DNA from: Planctomycetota bacterium
GTDB lineage: Bacteria > Planctomycetota > UBA1135 > GCA-002686595
DNA length: 64,000 bases
Direction: 5' to 3'
Assembly (NCBI GenBank): GCA_016795245.1
Contig: JAEUIA010000086.1
Span: 83,320 to 147,319 of the forward strand
A model generated the notes under the pieces. The model worked only from the letters and a program-made list of their open reading frames with translations, was not told where the DNA came from and made no database searches. Position 1 is the first letter of the stretch; every line of letters starts with the position of its first letter. Shown in pieces: positions 16,322 to 25,456 of the stretch. A program made the position numbers and the translations under genes.

Positions 16322-18256
16322 ATGATACGGCGCATCTCGACCAAATGGATGATCAGCGTCCTGGCAGCCGTGCTCGTGCCGTTCCTGGGCTTCGCGTGGT
16401 TCGCCGACACGCAGATGGCCAATCGCCACCTCGATACGGTGCGCTACTACCTGTTGACGATGGCCGGCGAGGCGGCTGAACGCGTCGACAACGAGCTGAG
16501 AGAGCGCGAACGCGACATCGAGATGTGGACGACGCAGAGTCCGTTCACGCAATGGACCATCACCGGCGGCCGCGACGAGGAAAACTCGTTCCGTGCGCTG
16601 CTTGGAAACAGCTTCGACCGCTTCGTCAAGGGCAGCAACGGCGTCTACGATTTGATCATGGCGATCAACGCCAAGGGCGAATTGATCGTCTCGAACCGGT
16701 GCGATTTCCACGGCGACGCACTGACGCCTGCCGTGCTGGCCGCTCTGGATCGCGACTACAGCCAGGAGGCCTGGTTTCAGACGGCGATGAGCGGCCACAT
16801 GGCACTTGTCGATCACCACCTGTCGCCGCTGCTCCCACCGCGCGTGCAGACCAACACGCCACACCCGGAGAACTTCCACATCGGTTTCGCGATGCCGGTG
16901 AGCGACCACCTCGAACCGGACAAGGCCGCCGGCGTCGTCTTCGCCCTCATGAACTGGGCCCCGATCCAGAACCTCGTGACGCGCAAGGAACGTCCGCGCG
17001 CGCCGTCGGTCGCACCCGACATCTACAGCACTTCATACGTCTGGCTGTGGGGTTCCGATTGCGACACGATCCTCGCGCACCCGAAGCCTGGACTCTACGG
17101 CAAGAAGGTGTCCGAGCCCGGAGTCGACCTGCCGGAACTCGTCGCTGCTGCCAAGAAGAGCGACTGGGACCTGTACCCCGAGTACTACTTCAAGGGCGTC
17201 TGGAAGAACGCGGCGTTCAAGCACTGCGTCGGGCCCGATCAGAACGGGTTCGGTTGGGTGGTCGGCGTCGGCATCGACAACGATGACATCTACGAGACCG
17301 CGCGCGAACTGCGCCTCGTCTTGTGGGTCGCGACCGCGCTGGTGTTGTCGTTGGTCGTGTGCGTGACCATGCTCGTGGCGCGGCGCACTACGCGGCCCAT
17401 CCTGGCGTTGAAGAGTCAGACACAGCGCCTCGCATCCGGCGACCTCGACGCGCGCGTGACCGACCTCACCGACGACGAACTGGGCGAGCTCGGTCGATCC
17501 TTCAACGACATGGCCGCCGAACTCAAGGACAGCCGCAATCAGATCATCAAGGCCGAGAAGGATGCCGCGTGGCGCGAGATGGCGCGTCAAGTCGCACACG
17601 AAATCAAGAACCCGCTGACGCCCATTCAGCTCGCGGCCAACCTCCTGAAGCGCGCCAAGGACGAGGGCAGCCCTGAGTTCGACACCATCTTCGACAACAC
17701 GATCGCGATGATCGATCGACAGGTGGTCGGAATGCGCAAGATCGCCGCTGATTTCTCGGCCTTCGCCGGTGCACGCAAGCCCGAACCGACGGTGTTCGAA
17801 CTGCGCGCAGTGCTGGAAGACGTCGTCGCGATGCACGCGGCGTGGTTGCAGGAGGCCGGCGTTACACTCGAAAAGCACTGGATCGACGGGCAGGTCTTCG
17901 TCGACCGCGACGAACTCTCGCGCGTGCTGATCAACCTGGTCGCGAACGCGATCGAAGCGATGCCCGGCGGCGGGAAGCTGACGCTCGCGATCAGTCGCCG
18001 ACCCGAGCGCACGGGGTCCAGCTTGATCGTCGAGGTGAAGGACACGGGCGCGGGCCTGTCCGACACCGTGCGCGCACGCTTGTTCGAGCCGTACTTCACG
18101 ACGCGCACGCACGGCACGGGTCTGGGACTCGCCATCGCCAAGCGACTCGTCGAAGAGATGAACGGCACGATCACGCTGGAACCGCGGCCCGCAGGCGAAG
18201 GCGTCGGCACCATCGCACGCATCGTCCTGCCCGAACGTGGAGCGCCCACCCCTTGA
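16322..18256 (+). CDS. NtrY-like sensor histidine kinase with dCache-like sensor and HAMP domain
   Basis: 644 aa. TM1 (about 10-28), a large extracytoplasmic sensor (about 30-325) of Cache type with the NGVYDLIMAINAKGELIVSN strand pair, TM2 (about 331-353), HAMP (about 354-405), HisKA with His426 in RQVAHEIKNPLTP, then HATPase_c with NLVANAIEA, DTGAGL and GTGLGLA. The HEIKNPLTPIQLAA box is the NtrY/AtoS style, whose partners are usually sigma-54-type regulators. No response regulator gene is adjacent, so it is an orphan here. The stop overlaps the next gene's TTG start by 4 nt (TTGA), so the SDR gene is coupled to it. Confidence 0.9.
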   Translation: MIRRISTKWMISVLAAVLVPFLGFAWFADTQMANRHLDTVRYYLLTMAGEAAERVDNELRERERDIEMWTTQSPFTQWTITGGRDEENSFRALLGNSFDRFVKGSNGVYDLIMAINAKGELIVSNRCDFHGDALTPAVLAALDRDYSQEAWFQTAMSGHMALVDHHLSPLLPPRVQTNTPHPENFHIGFAMPVSDHLEPDKAAGVVFALMNWAPIQNLVTRKERPRAPSVAPDIYSTSYVWLWGSDCDTILAHPKPGLYGKKVSEPGVDLPELVAAAKKSDWDLYPEYYFKGVWKNAAFKHCVGPDQNGFGWVVGVGIDNDDIYETARELRLVLWVATALVLSLVVCVTMLVARRTTRPILALKSQTQRLASGDLDARVTDLTDDELGELGRSFNDMAAELKDSRNQIIKAEKDAAWREMARQVAHEIKNPLTPIQLAANLLKRAKDEGSPEFDTIFDNTIAMIDRQVVGMRKIAADFSAFAGARKPEPTVFELRAVLEDVVAMHAAWLQEAGVTLEKHWIDGQVFVDRDELSRVLINLVANAIEAMPGGGKLTLAISRRPERTGSSLIVEVKDTGAGLSDTVRARLFEPYFTTRTHGTGLGLAIAKRLVEEMNGTITLEPRPAGEGVGTIARIVLPERGAPTP

Positions 18257-19281
18257 GTCCGCGACTCGTGCTGATCACCGGCGCGACCGGGTTTTTGTGC
18301 AGCAACGTCGCGCGTCAACTGGCGACACGCGGCGACGAAGTGCACGCCCTGGCGCGTCCCAACGCCGACAAGCGCGTGCTCGACGGTGTGTCCGTGCAGT
18401 GGCACGCAGGCGATCTCACGGACCGCGCGAGCCTCGAGCGCACCTGTTGGAAGCTGGCCGAGCGCTCCTTCGCCTTGCGACGTCCGTGGGACCTGGTGCA
18501 CGGCGCGGCGTTGATCAGCTACAAGTCCGCGCACCGTGCGGCCGCCGTGGCGATCAACGTCGAAGGCACGCGCGCCGTGCTGCAAGCTGCGCGCCAAAGC
18601 GGCGTCGCGCGCGTGGTCCACGTCAGCTCCGTCGTGACCGTCGGCGCGTGTAGACGCGACGAGGTGATGAACGAAGCGACGGAGTTCAACTTGCAGGACT
18701 GCGGCGTCGATTACGTCACGACCAAACGCGCGGCGGAGGAGATCGCACTCGCAGCCGCCAAAGACCTCGACCTGGTCGTGGTCAATCCGGGCGCGATCTT
18801 CGGGCCCGTCGAGCGTCGCTCCAACACGGCCCGTTTCATCCGCCAGGTCGCGCTCGGCAAGGGTCCGCTCGCGGCGCCGCCCGGCACGATCAGCGTGCTC
18901 GGAGTCGACGACGCAGCCGCAGGCACCGTATTGGCGCTCGACCGCGGCCGGCGCGGCGAACGCTACCTGCTGGTCGAGTCGTGGATCCCTTCGCGCGCGC
19001 TGTTCGACGCCGTCGCGCGCGAATTCGGCACGCGCGGGCCGTTGCTGACGATTCCGCGTTGGGCCTGGCCGCTGATCGTGCTCGCGGCGCGCGTGTGGGA
19101 TCGTTTCTTCCCGCTCGACCTGGCGCCCCCGCAGGGACTGGTCATGCTCGCGCGCGAACTGCGCTTCGATGCAGCCAAGGCCAGGAGCGAATTGGGCTGG
19201 TCGCCCAAACCCTTCGCCGAGGTCCTGAAATCGACGATCCAGAGCCTGGAGGCACGCGGTCAGCTGCGCGCGGATCCCTGA
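18253..19281 (+). CDS. NAD-dependent epimerase/dehydratase-type extended SDR
   Basis: 342 aa from the TTG at 18253, which overlaps the kinase stop by 4 nt. The frame upstream of it is shadow. The nucleotide-binding motif is TGATGFLC (about 9-16): the third glycine of the usual GxxGxxG is a cysteine. The catalytic triad is complete: Ser125/126 in VHVSS, Tyr154 and Lys158 in YVTTK. The substrate region resembles the 3-beta-hydroxysteroid dehydrogenase/dihydroflavonol reductase branch (PGAIFGP). A hydrophobic stretch near residues 260-275 could touch the membrane. The substrate is unknown; sugar nucleotide, sterol-like or isoprenoid substrates are all possible. Confidence 0.82.
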   Translation: MSPRLVLITGATGFLCSNVARQLATRGDEVHALARPNADKRVLDGVSVQWHAGDLTDRASLERTCWKLAERSFALRRPWDLVHGAALISYKSAHRAAAVAINVEGTRAVLQAARQSGVARVVHVSSVVTVGACRRDEVMNEATEFNLQDCGVDYVTTKRAAEEIALAAAKDLDLVVVNPGAIFGPVERRSNTARFIRQVALGKGPLAAPPGTISVLGVDDAAAGTVLALDRGRRGERYLLVESWIPSRALFDAVAREFGTRGPLLTIPRWAWPLIVLAARVWDRFFPLDLAPPQGLVMLARELRFDAAKARSELGWSPKPFAEVLKSTIQSLEARGQLRADP

Positions 19282-19319
19282 AGGGCGGCAAGACTTACAT
19301 CTTGCTCGACGAGAGTGCT

Positions 19320-19325
19320 TATCCT
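19320..19325 (+). promoter_or_regulatory. possible -10 element TATCCT
   Basis: TATCCT lies 44 nt before the TTG start at 19370. A leader of about 37 nt would include the GAGGAG ribosome-binding site at 19358-19363, which has 6-nt spacing and fixes the TTG start. Confidence 0.35.
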
Positions 19326-19369
19326 GTCCCTCTCTCCACACCCGCGCATCGAATATCGAGGAGTTCCGC

Positions 19370-22300
19370 TTGAGATCAGTCCCTGCCATCGTCGGGCACC
19401 GTCGCTGCGGCGCCGCATCACGCGCCGTGTTGGTCGTTCTGGCCGCGCTCGCCGCCGTGTTGATCGCGCTGGCGCTGCTGATGCGCACCGCCAATCGCGA
19501 CACGGAGATCGTGCGCCCGGGCGGTTCGCCCACGGCGCCGCGCGCGGGCGAAACGGAACTTGAAGCTGCGCGCGCATCCAAGTCCGAACTGACTGCCAGC
19601 GCCGGCGGTTCGGAACGACTCAGCGCCGGCACGACCGGCGTGCGTTTGCGCGGACCGGCGAAGCTAGACGGACGTGTGATCGATCGCGCGAGCGGGGCGG
19701 GCGTGGGCGGTGTGCGCGTCGAATTGCTGCCCGTTCCACCCGCGGGGGCCGCGTTCCTGGGTCGCATGCTGCGCATCGCGGCGCTGGGCAACGAATTCAG
19801 CAACCGCGTCGAGCCCGTGGCTTCGGTCAACTCGGACAGCACCGGCGCGTTTCGTTTCGAAGGCGTCCGCCAGGGCACGTACTACATCGATGCACGCGGC
19901 GAGTACTGTGTCGCCGAGTCCGTCGTGCGCGCGCGACTGGTCGCTTCCGGCGACGGTGGGCCGCTGGATGTCTACGTCAACGCGGGCGGTCGCGTGCTCG
20001 GGCGCGTCTTGAAGCCTGACGGAACGCCCGCTGCTTCCGCAAGCCTGGCCCTCGTAGCGGGGCCCAACAATTTCCTCGCCAATGCGCGCACCGGCGACCT
20101 GCGCTGGCTGGAGCAAGAGAGCGACGAAAAAGGTCGATTCGTGTTCGGCGGCGTCGCGCCCGGGGCGGGTTACGAGATCACCGTTTCCGGCAAGGGCTTC
20201 GCGCTCAGCCACGCACTCGATATCGAAGTACGCGCCGGTCAGGACACCGAGGTCATCGTGCAGACGCGCATCGGCGGCTCCGTCGTGGGGCGCGTGTTGT
20301 CGAACGTCGAGGGCGCGGATCCGACGCCGCTCGCCGGCGCGCACCTGGGCGCGATTCCGCGCGGCTTGCGCAATTTGCGCTGCGTCGAGGAGATCCTGGA
20401 GACGACGCACTGTCAGACCGGCGCGGACGGTGCGTACCTCATGCAGAATGTCCCGCCCGGCGATGTCGACATCGTCGCGATCGCGTGGGAACACCTGCCC
20501 GCCGTCGGCGCACGGGCGTCGTTGGCGGATACCTCGCGCATCCAGGCGAACGACATCGTGCTTTCGAAAGGTCCGCTCGTGCGCGGCCGCGTGCTCGACA
20601 CCGACGGCCGTCCGATCCACGGCGTGCAAGCGCGCTGGAACCTGATCGACTGGAAGAACTTCCAGTTCGATTTCTCGTTTGCGCCGCTGATGATGCAGGC
20701 CGTGAAGGGCTTCGAACTCCCGACGACGGATGCCGACGGGCGTTTCTTCGCCGGTCCGATCGCGGGCAAGCCCGACTACTCGATCGATTTCCTGAAGACC
20801 GGGTACGTCGATCAGGAATTCAAGTGGAACCCCGAGCGCGACGGGCCCGAGATCACCGTCACGATGCGGCGCGGGAGTGCCGTCGAAGGCATCGTCATGG
20901 ATGCCGTGAAATCCGAGCCGTTGACTGCGTTCACGATCTCGGGCGCGGACCGGGTCGACACCGAAGCCGACGCGCCCGGCGCGCGCAATCCGTTTTCGGG
21001 CGGACAACTCGTCGAAAATCCGGGCGGGCGCTTTCGCGTCGATTCGGTGAAGCCCGGCAAGGCCAGCCTCACGTTCTCCGCGCCGGGGTACCTGGAGAAG
21101 ACGGTCACCGACATCAACGTCGTCGAAGGCGAGCCGACGCGCGGCGTGATCGTCAATTTGACGCCGGGCGGAATCGTGCGCGGGCGCGTGGTCGACGAGA
21201 AATCGGAGCCCGTGCCCGGGGCGCAGGTCATGGCCGCGAGCACGAACCGCAAATCGTTCGATCCACAAGCCATGCGCGAGCGCGGGCGCGACCGCCGCAA
21301 CCGCGGCGGCGGTTTCAACATGATCCTCGGCTCCAGCGGCGGGCCGGACATGCTCCCGCCGGGGATGATCGAGTACGCGGCCAGCATGGGGCTCGCCGGC
21401 GACAAGCTCGTGCGCGCGGATCAGAAGGGCGATTTCGTGATCACCGGCGTCGAGACCGGTTCGTTCCGCGTGCTGGCGTTCGATCGCAATCACACCTCCG
21501 GTCGCTCTGAACCGCAGGTGATGAGCGCAGGCGGCACGCTCGAAGGCGTGATCGTCACCTTGCCGAAAGGCGGCGCGATCCGCGGCACCGTGCGCGATCG
21601 ACACGGTGTTCCAGTGCCGAACGAATTGGTGCTGGCGTTCGCGCCCTCGAGCTTCGACCCGACGAGTCCCAGCACCGGCGGGGGCCTGTACCAAGGCCAG
21701 TCCGACGCGAGCGGCGCCTACTCCATCGAACACGTGGCCGGCGGCAGCTACTTCCTCGTCGCGACGCGCGGTGACGAGGACCTGAACCCGATGAGTTTCT
21801 TCGGGACACTCAACTTCGATCTGGTGACCGTCCCGGCCGGCGAAGTCGTGACCTACGACCTGATCGACAGTTCGGCCGGCGCGTGCAAGGTGTACGGCAC
21901 GGTGCTCTACCGCGGCGAACCGGTCGGCAAGGGCAACCTGTCCGCGCTGTCGTTCGATACGGACAATCTCCTGGGCGTCGAGTTCAAGGCGGCCAAGATG
22001 ATGGACGGCGGGCGCTTCGAATTCGCCGGACTCGCGCCCGGTGAATACCAGCTCAACTTCGACGGCAACGGACCGCAGGTGCGCATGTCGTTGGACGTGC
22101 CGGACCTGCCTGAGATGCGCATCGACCTGCGCTTGCCGGAAGCGGGCGTCGAGGGAGTCGTGGTCGACGAGGCCTCGAACAAGCCGCTCGAAGGCGCCGA
22201 AGTCGTCTTGCGTTCGACGGACGCAATCGAGTCCAGCGGCATCCTGGGCCAGTTCCTCTCGCGCGAAGGGCGCTCGATGCGCGACAACACGAACGCCAAA

Positions 22301-23029
22301 GGCGAATTCTCGTTCGAGCGTCTGGCCGAGGGCGAATACGAATTGCTCGTGCGCGGCGTCCGGCGCGGAGACGCCAAGGGCAAGTTCGCTCCTTCCACCG
22401 CACTGCGCGTGCGTGTCGACGGCAACCGCGTCGAGAGCGGCATCGTCGTGCGCCTGCAATCCGCGCTCAGCTTGCAAGGACGCGTCGTCGACTCGACGAA
22501 GGCACCGGTCAAGAACGCAACCGTGCTGCTCACGGTGCAGGAGGGCGCGAGCGACAACATCGAGCGCGCCAAGACGAACGACAACGGCGAATTCGAGATC
22601 ACCGGTCTCTCGCCCGGAACGTTCCGTGCGACGGCGACCGCCGACGGCTTCGCGGACGGCACGACGGGCGACATCAAACTCGAGCGCGGACAGGGCAAGC
22701 AGCCGACCTGCGAAGTCGTGCTGCAAAAAGGCGTGAAGGTCTACGTCACCGTGTACTCCGCGAATGGCACGCCGGCTTCGGGTGCGCGCGCGGATCTCTT
22801 CCCGGCCCAAGGCGAGCGGACGAACGATCCGGCCAACGCCGGCAAGGCGATCCAGAATCTGTTCACGGGCGAAGGCGCTTCGGGAACGGACGGCCGGATC
22901 GAACTAGGGCGCTACATGCCGGGCGAGTACCGCTTGGAAGTGCGCCGCAGCTTCTCCAAGGCGACCAAGCCCAACGTCGTCTTGAAGCCCGGCGAAGACG
23001 AGGTCGAGATCAAGATCGATCTTCCCTGA
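19370..23029 (+). CDS. large membrane-anchored protein with repeated carboxypeptidase-regulatory-like (CnaB/transthyretin-type) domains
   Basis: 1219 aa. A single N-terminal TM helix (about 18-41) anchors the protein with the rest outside the cytoplasm. The body is a string of about ten beta-sandwich modules, recognised by openings such as LDGRVIDRASGAGV, VRGRVLDTDGRPIHG, VRGRVVDEKSEPVPG, IRGTVRDRHGVPVPN, VEGVVVDEASNKPLEG and LQGRVVDSTKAPVKN, each followed by a F.F..LAPG.Y.L-type closing strand. Such modules are structural or adhesive, with no catalytic residues visible. The TTG start is supported by a GAGGAG Shine-Dalgarno. The GTG of the GT2 gene follows directly. A long antisense open frame over this gene is a codon-bias artefact. 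Confidence 0.85.
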   Translation: MRSVPAIVGHRRCGAASRAVLVVLAALAAVLIALALLMRTANRDTEIVRPGGSPTAPRAGETELEAARASKSELTASAGGSERLSAGTTGVRLRGPAKLDGRVIDRASGAGVGGVRVELLPVPPAGAAFLGRMLRIAALGNEFSNRVEPVASVNSDSTGAFRFEGVRQGTYYIDARGEYCVAESVVRARLVASGDGGPLDVYVNAGGRVLGRVLKPDGTPAASASLALVAGPNNFLANARTGDLRWLEQESDEKGRFVFGGVAPGAGYEITVSGKGFALSHALDIEVRAGQDTEVIVQTRIGGSVVGRVLSNVEGADPTPLAGAHLGAIPRGLRNLRCVEEILETTHCQTGADGAYLMQNVPPGDVDIVAIAWEHLPAVGARASLADTSRIQANDIVLSKGPLVRGRVLDTDGRPIHGVQARWNLIDWKNFQFDFSFAPLMMQAVKGFELPTTDADGRFFAGPIAGKPDYSIDFLKTGYVDQEFKWNPERDGPEITVTMRRGSAVEGIVMDAVKSEPLTAFTISGADRVDTEADAPGARNPFSGGQLVENPGGRFRVDSVKPGKASLTFSAPGYLEKTVTDINVVEGEPTRGVIVNLTPGGIVRGRVVDEKSEPVPGAQVMAASTNRKSFDPQAMRERGRDRRNRGGGFNMILGSSGGPDMLPPGMIEYAASMGLAGDKLVRADQKGDFVITGVETGSFRVLAFDRNHTSGRSEPQVMSAGGTLEGVIVTLPKGGAIRGTVRDRHGVPVPNELVLAFAPSSFDPTSPSTGGGLYQGQSDASGAYSIEHVAGGSYFLVATRGDEDLNPMSFFGTLNFDLVTVPAGEVVTYDLIDSSAGACKVYGTVLYRGEPVGKGNLSALSFDTDNLLGVEFKAAKMMDGGRFEFAGLAPGEYQLNFDGNGPQVRMSLDVPDLPEMRIDLRLPEAGVEGVVVDEASNKPLEGAEVVLRSTDAIESSGILGQFLSREGRSMRDNTNAKGEFSFERLAEGEYELLVRGVRRGDAKGKFAPSTALRVRVDGNRVESGIVVRLQSALSLQGRVVDSTKAPVKNATVLLTVQEGASDNIERAKTNDNGEFEITGLSPGTFRATATADGFADGTTGDIKLERGQGKQPTCEVVLQKGVKVYVTVYSANGTPASGARADLFPAQGERTNDPANAGKAIQNLFTGEGASGTDGRIELGRYMPGEYRLEVRRSFSKATKPNVVLKPGEDEVEIKIDLP

Positions 23030-23833
23030 GTGTCGCAATCGCTCCGCACGCACGCGCGCACCGTCAGGATCGCCGTCGTCATTCCCGCGCTGGACGAAGA
23101 GGCCGCGCTGCCGCTCGTGTTGGCCGAAATCCCGCGTGACCGTGTCGACGTGGTCGTCGTCGTCGACAACGGCTCACGTGATCGCACGGCGATCGTCGCG
23201 CGCGACGCGGGCGCCTTCGTCGTGTCGGAGCCGCGTCGCGGCTACGGGAGCGCTTGTCTCGCGGGACTCGCCGTGCTGCTCGAGCGCGGTGCAGGTGAAC
23301 ACCCGCCGCTGGCCGACGGGGACATCGTCGTGTTCCTGGATGCCGATCACTCCGATCACGCCGCCGAACTGCCGCTGCTCGTGGATCCGATCTTGTCGGG
23401 CCGCGCGCACTTCGTCGTCGGCGCGCGCTCTGCCGACCCCGCGAGCCGAGCTGCGCTGACGCCCCAGCAACGTTTCGGAAACGAGCTCGCCTGCCGCTTG
23501 ATGCGCATCTTGTTCGGCACGCGCTTCTCGGACCTCGGTCCGTTTCGCGCGATTCGAGTCGACGCTCTGCGCCACCTCGCCATGCGGGACCGGGACTACG
23601 GCTGGACGGTCGAAATGCAGCTCAAATCGCGCGTCGCCGGCCTCACCGCACTCGAAGTGCCGGTGCACTACCGCGATCGCATCGGCACGAGCAAGATCAG
23701 CGGCACGGTGTGGGGTTCGCTGCGCGCGGGTTGGAAGATCCTGGGCTGGATCCTCGGCTGGCGCATCACTCTCGCGTGGCCTGGGAAGCGACTCCCCAAG
23801 TTCCACGCACGCGCGCCCAACGCAGCCCGATGA
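23030..23833 (+). CDS. glycosyltransferase family 2 (dolichol-phosphate mannosyltransferase/DpgS-like)
   Basis: 267 aa. The GTG start abuts the preceding stop. A GT-A fold is visible: AVVIPALDEE (about 16-25), VVVDNGSRDRT, the metal-binding motif FLDADHSDH (about 102-110), and GARSADPASRAAL with LTPQQRFGN, matching polyprenyl-phosphate sugar transferases. These enzymes use a nucleotide sugar and load the sugar onto a lipid carrier or glycan at the inner membrane. A weakly hydrophobic stretch WKILGWILGWRITLAW near the C-terminus may be a membrane-contact helix. The final 68 bp overlap the 3' end of the convergent small lipoprotein gene, so the exact C-terminus of one of them may be decorative. 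Confidence 0.85.
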   Translation: MSQSLRTHARTVRIAVVIPALDEEAALPLVLAEIPRDRVDVVVVVDNGSRDRTAIVARDAGAFVVSEPRRGYGSACLAGLAVLLERGAGEHPPLADGDIVVFLDADHSDHAAELPLLVDPILSGRAHFVVGARSADPASRAALTPQQRFGNELACRLMRILFGTRFSDLGPFRAIRVDALRHLAMRDRDYGWTVEMQLKSRVAGLTALEVPVHYRDRIGTSKISGTVWGSLRAGWKILGWILGWRITLAWPGKRLPKFHARAPNAAR

Positions 23834-24110
23834 TGTCGAGCAGCCAGTCCATCGGCCCGAGATAGGGGATCACGGTCGTCTCGGTGACGACCATGTTGGC
23901 GAGGTTGGCGTCCGAGACGTTCTCGCGCGCGATCAACAGCGCGCCCTTCGGCAGGTCGAACGACAGCAACGTGACAGCCATGCCCGTGGATTCGAACGTG
24001 CCCGACGCCTGCGTGTCGCGTTCGAAGGAGAGGTTCGCGCACGCAGCGCAAACGGACAAGAGCGCGGCGAGAAGCAGCGCACGGGATCGACCTTGCATGG
24101 CGGGGAACAT
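23766..24110 (-). CDS. small TRL-like/unknown lipoprotein
   Basis: 114 aa from the ATG at 24110 (an alternative ATG at 24098 gives 110 aa). The N-terminus is a hydrophobic signal with cysteines at SVCAAC, probably a lipoprotein box although position -3 is unusual. The mature part ends in a patterned segment (IPYLGPMDWLLDIIGL, then RWARVRGTWG) that reads like a conserved short exported family, but I cannot name it. The frame open upstream of 24110 overlaps the galactokinase leader and is not counted. Convergent overlap with the GT2 gene is 68 bp. Confidence 0.55.
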   Translation of the reverse strand: MFPAMQGRSRALLLAALLSVCAACANLSFERDTQASGTFESTGMAVTLLSFDLPKGALLIARENVSDANLANMVVTETTVIPYLGPMDWLLDIIGLRWARVRGTWGVASQATRE

Positions 24111-24199
24111 AGCGGAGTTTCGCGGCCGGAGAAAGCGCGGCGCCCCTTTCGTGCGGCCCGAGCGGAATCCCGGGGCTTCGATGGACCCTGGTTCATCGG

Positions 24200-24205
24200 T
24201 AGTCT
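24200..24205 (+). promoter_or_regulatory. -10 element TAGTCT for the galactokinase-like gene
   Basis: TAGTCT ends 12 nt before the ATG at 24218 and only 3 nt before a GTG at 24209. If it is the -10 box, the transcript starts beyond the GTG, which favours the ATG. Confidence 0.4.
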
Positions 24206-24217
24206 CTCGTGGACTGC

Positions 24218-25444
24218 ATGAGCGCAAACCAGGACAGCGGGACGCATCTCGAGGATGCGCAGGTTCTCCGGCCCCACGCCCGAGAATTCGAGCGTGCATT
24301 CGCCGGAGGCGCGCGGGCGCGGCTCTTCTTCTCGCCCGGCCGCATCAATCTGATGGGCGCGCACCTCGACTACAACGGAGGACCCGTCATGCCGACCGCC
24401 GTCGACCGCGGCACCTTTCTGGCGGTGCGGCCGCGCAGCGACCGACGCGTGGTCTTCGCTGCGACGATGGCGGATGCGCGTCCATTGGAGGTCGACCTGG
24501 ATGCACTGCCGCGCGAGCGCACGGGCCAATGGTCGGACTATCCGCTAGGTGTGCTGGTCGAGGCTTGCGCGCTGGCGCGCGTGCGCGGGTGCGCGAGCGA
24601 CGTCCAGGGGCTCGACATCCTCTTCGGCGGCAATCTGCCTGTGGGTGCCGGACTGTCTTCGTCGGCTTCGATCTGTGTCGGAACCGCGTTCGCCGTCGAC
24701 GCACTGTGGGGTCTGGGATTGGAGCGCTTGGAGATCGTCGACATCGCGTTGAGAGCCGAGCGCAATTTCGTGGGCGTGCAGTGCGGGATCATGGATCCGT
24801 TCGCCGTAGGCCTGGCGCGCGCCGGCTCGCTGTTGTGGCTCGATTGCAAGGACCAGACCAGCGCCTACTTGCCGCTCGACACTGCGAACCTGTCGATCGG
24901 CGTGGCTGACACGCTCGTGCGCCGCGAACTCGCGCAAGGGGCCTTCAACGAGCGCGTCGCGCAGTGCCGCGAGGCATTCGAGATGCTCGCGCGCCATCAG
25001 CCCGGCGCGGAGTGCCTGCGCGACATCCGCTACGACACGCTCACCGCGCATCAGCACGAGTTGAGCGACGAGTGCGCGCGCCGCGCTCACCACGTCATCC
25101 CCGAAGTCGCGCGCACGTTCGCGGCCAAGGCCGCCTTGGAGCGCGGCGACGTCGTCGGTTTCGGTGCCGAGATGTTTCGCACGCACGCTTCGCTGCGCGA
25201 GTTCTTCGAGGTCTCCGTGCCGGAGCTCGACACGCTGGTCCAAGGCGCGGAGCAGAGCGAGGGCTGCCTGGGTGCGCGCCTCACCGGCGCGGGCTTCGGC
25301 GGCTGCGTCGTGCTCCTGGTGCGCAAAGGCAGCGAGGCGAGCGTCGCCGCCCGCCTCGCCGCCGATTTCTCTCTCCGTTTCGGCTACGCCCCCAAGATCG
25401 ATTACTTCGGCGGCGATTCCGGACCGCGAGAAGTCCGGATCTGA
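24218..25444 (+). CDS. galK: galactokinase-like GHMP sugar kinase
   Basis: 408 aa from the ATG at 24218. GHMP-kinase features: the sugar-binding signature GRINLMGAHLDYNGG near residue 41-55, the ATP loop PVGAGLSSSAS near 140, the catalytic Asp in CGIMDPFA near 190, and the C-terminal GARLTGAGFGGC. The enzyme phosphorylates a sugar at C1 with ATP. Canonical galactokinases read GEHTDYN, where the Glu contacts the sugar. Here that residue is Ala, and the CGIMDQ of galactokinases is CGIMDP. The real substrate may therefore be something other than galactose, such as a uronic acid or modified hexose. No Leloir-pathway genes (galT, galE) are adjacent. Confidence 0.82.
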   Translation: MSANQDSGTHLEDAQVLRPHAREFERAFAGGARARLFFSPGRINLMGAHLDYNGGPVMPTAVDRGTFLAVRPRSDRRVVFAATMADARPLEVDLDALPRERTGQWSDYPLGVLVEACALARVRGCASDVQGLDILFGGNLPVGAGLSSSASICVGTAFAVDALWGLGLERLEIVDIALRAERNFVGVQCGIMDPFAVGLARAGSLLWLDCKDQTSAYLPLDTANLSIGVADTLVRRELAQGAFNERVAQCREAFEMLARHQPGAECLRDIRYDTLTAHQHELSDECARRAHHVIPEVARTFAAKAALERGDVVGFGAEMFRTHASLREFFEVSVPELDTLVQGAEQSEGCLGARLTGAGFGGCVVLLVRKGSEASVAARLAADFSLRFGYAPKIDYFGGDSGPREVRI

Positions 25445-25456
25445 CGCCGCCGACGT

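Noticed and set aside
16283..16909. N-terminal extension of the GT9 gene
   Set aside because: The frame is open but antisense to the sensor kinase. The family motif begins right after the ATG at 16282.
17626..19878. 750-codon minus-strand frame
   Set aside because: Antisense to the sensor kinase and SDR genes; composition is low-complexity Arg/Ser/Thr with no recognisable domain.
19664..22810. 1048-codon open frame on the minus strand
   Set aside because: It lies antisense to the 1219-aa repeat protein. Its His/Arg/Ala-rich sequence has no domain and results from codon bias in G+C-rich DNA.
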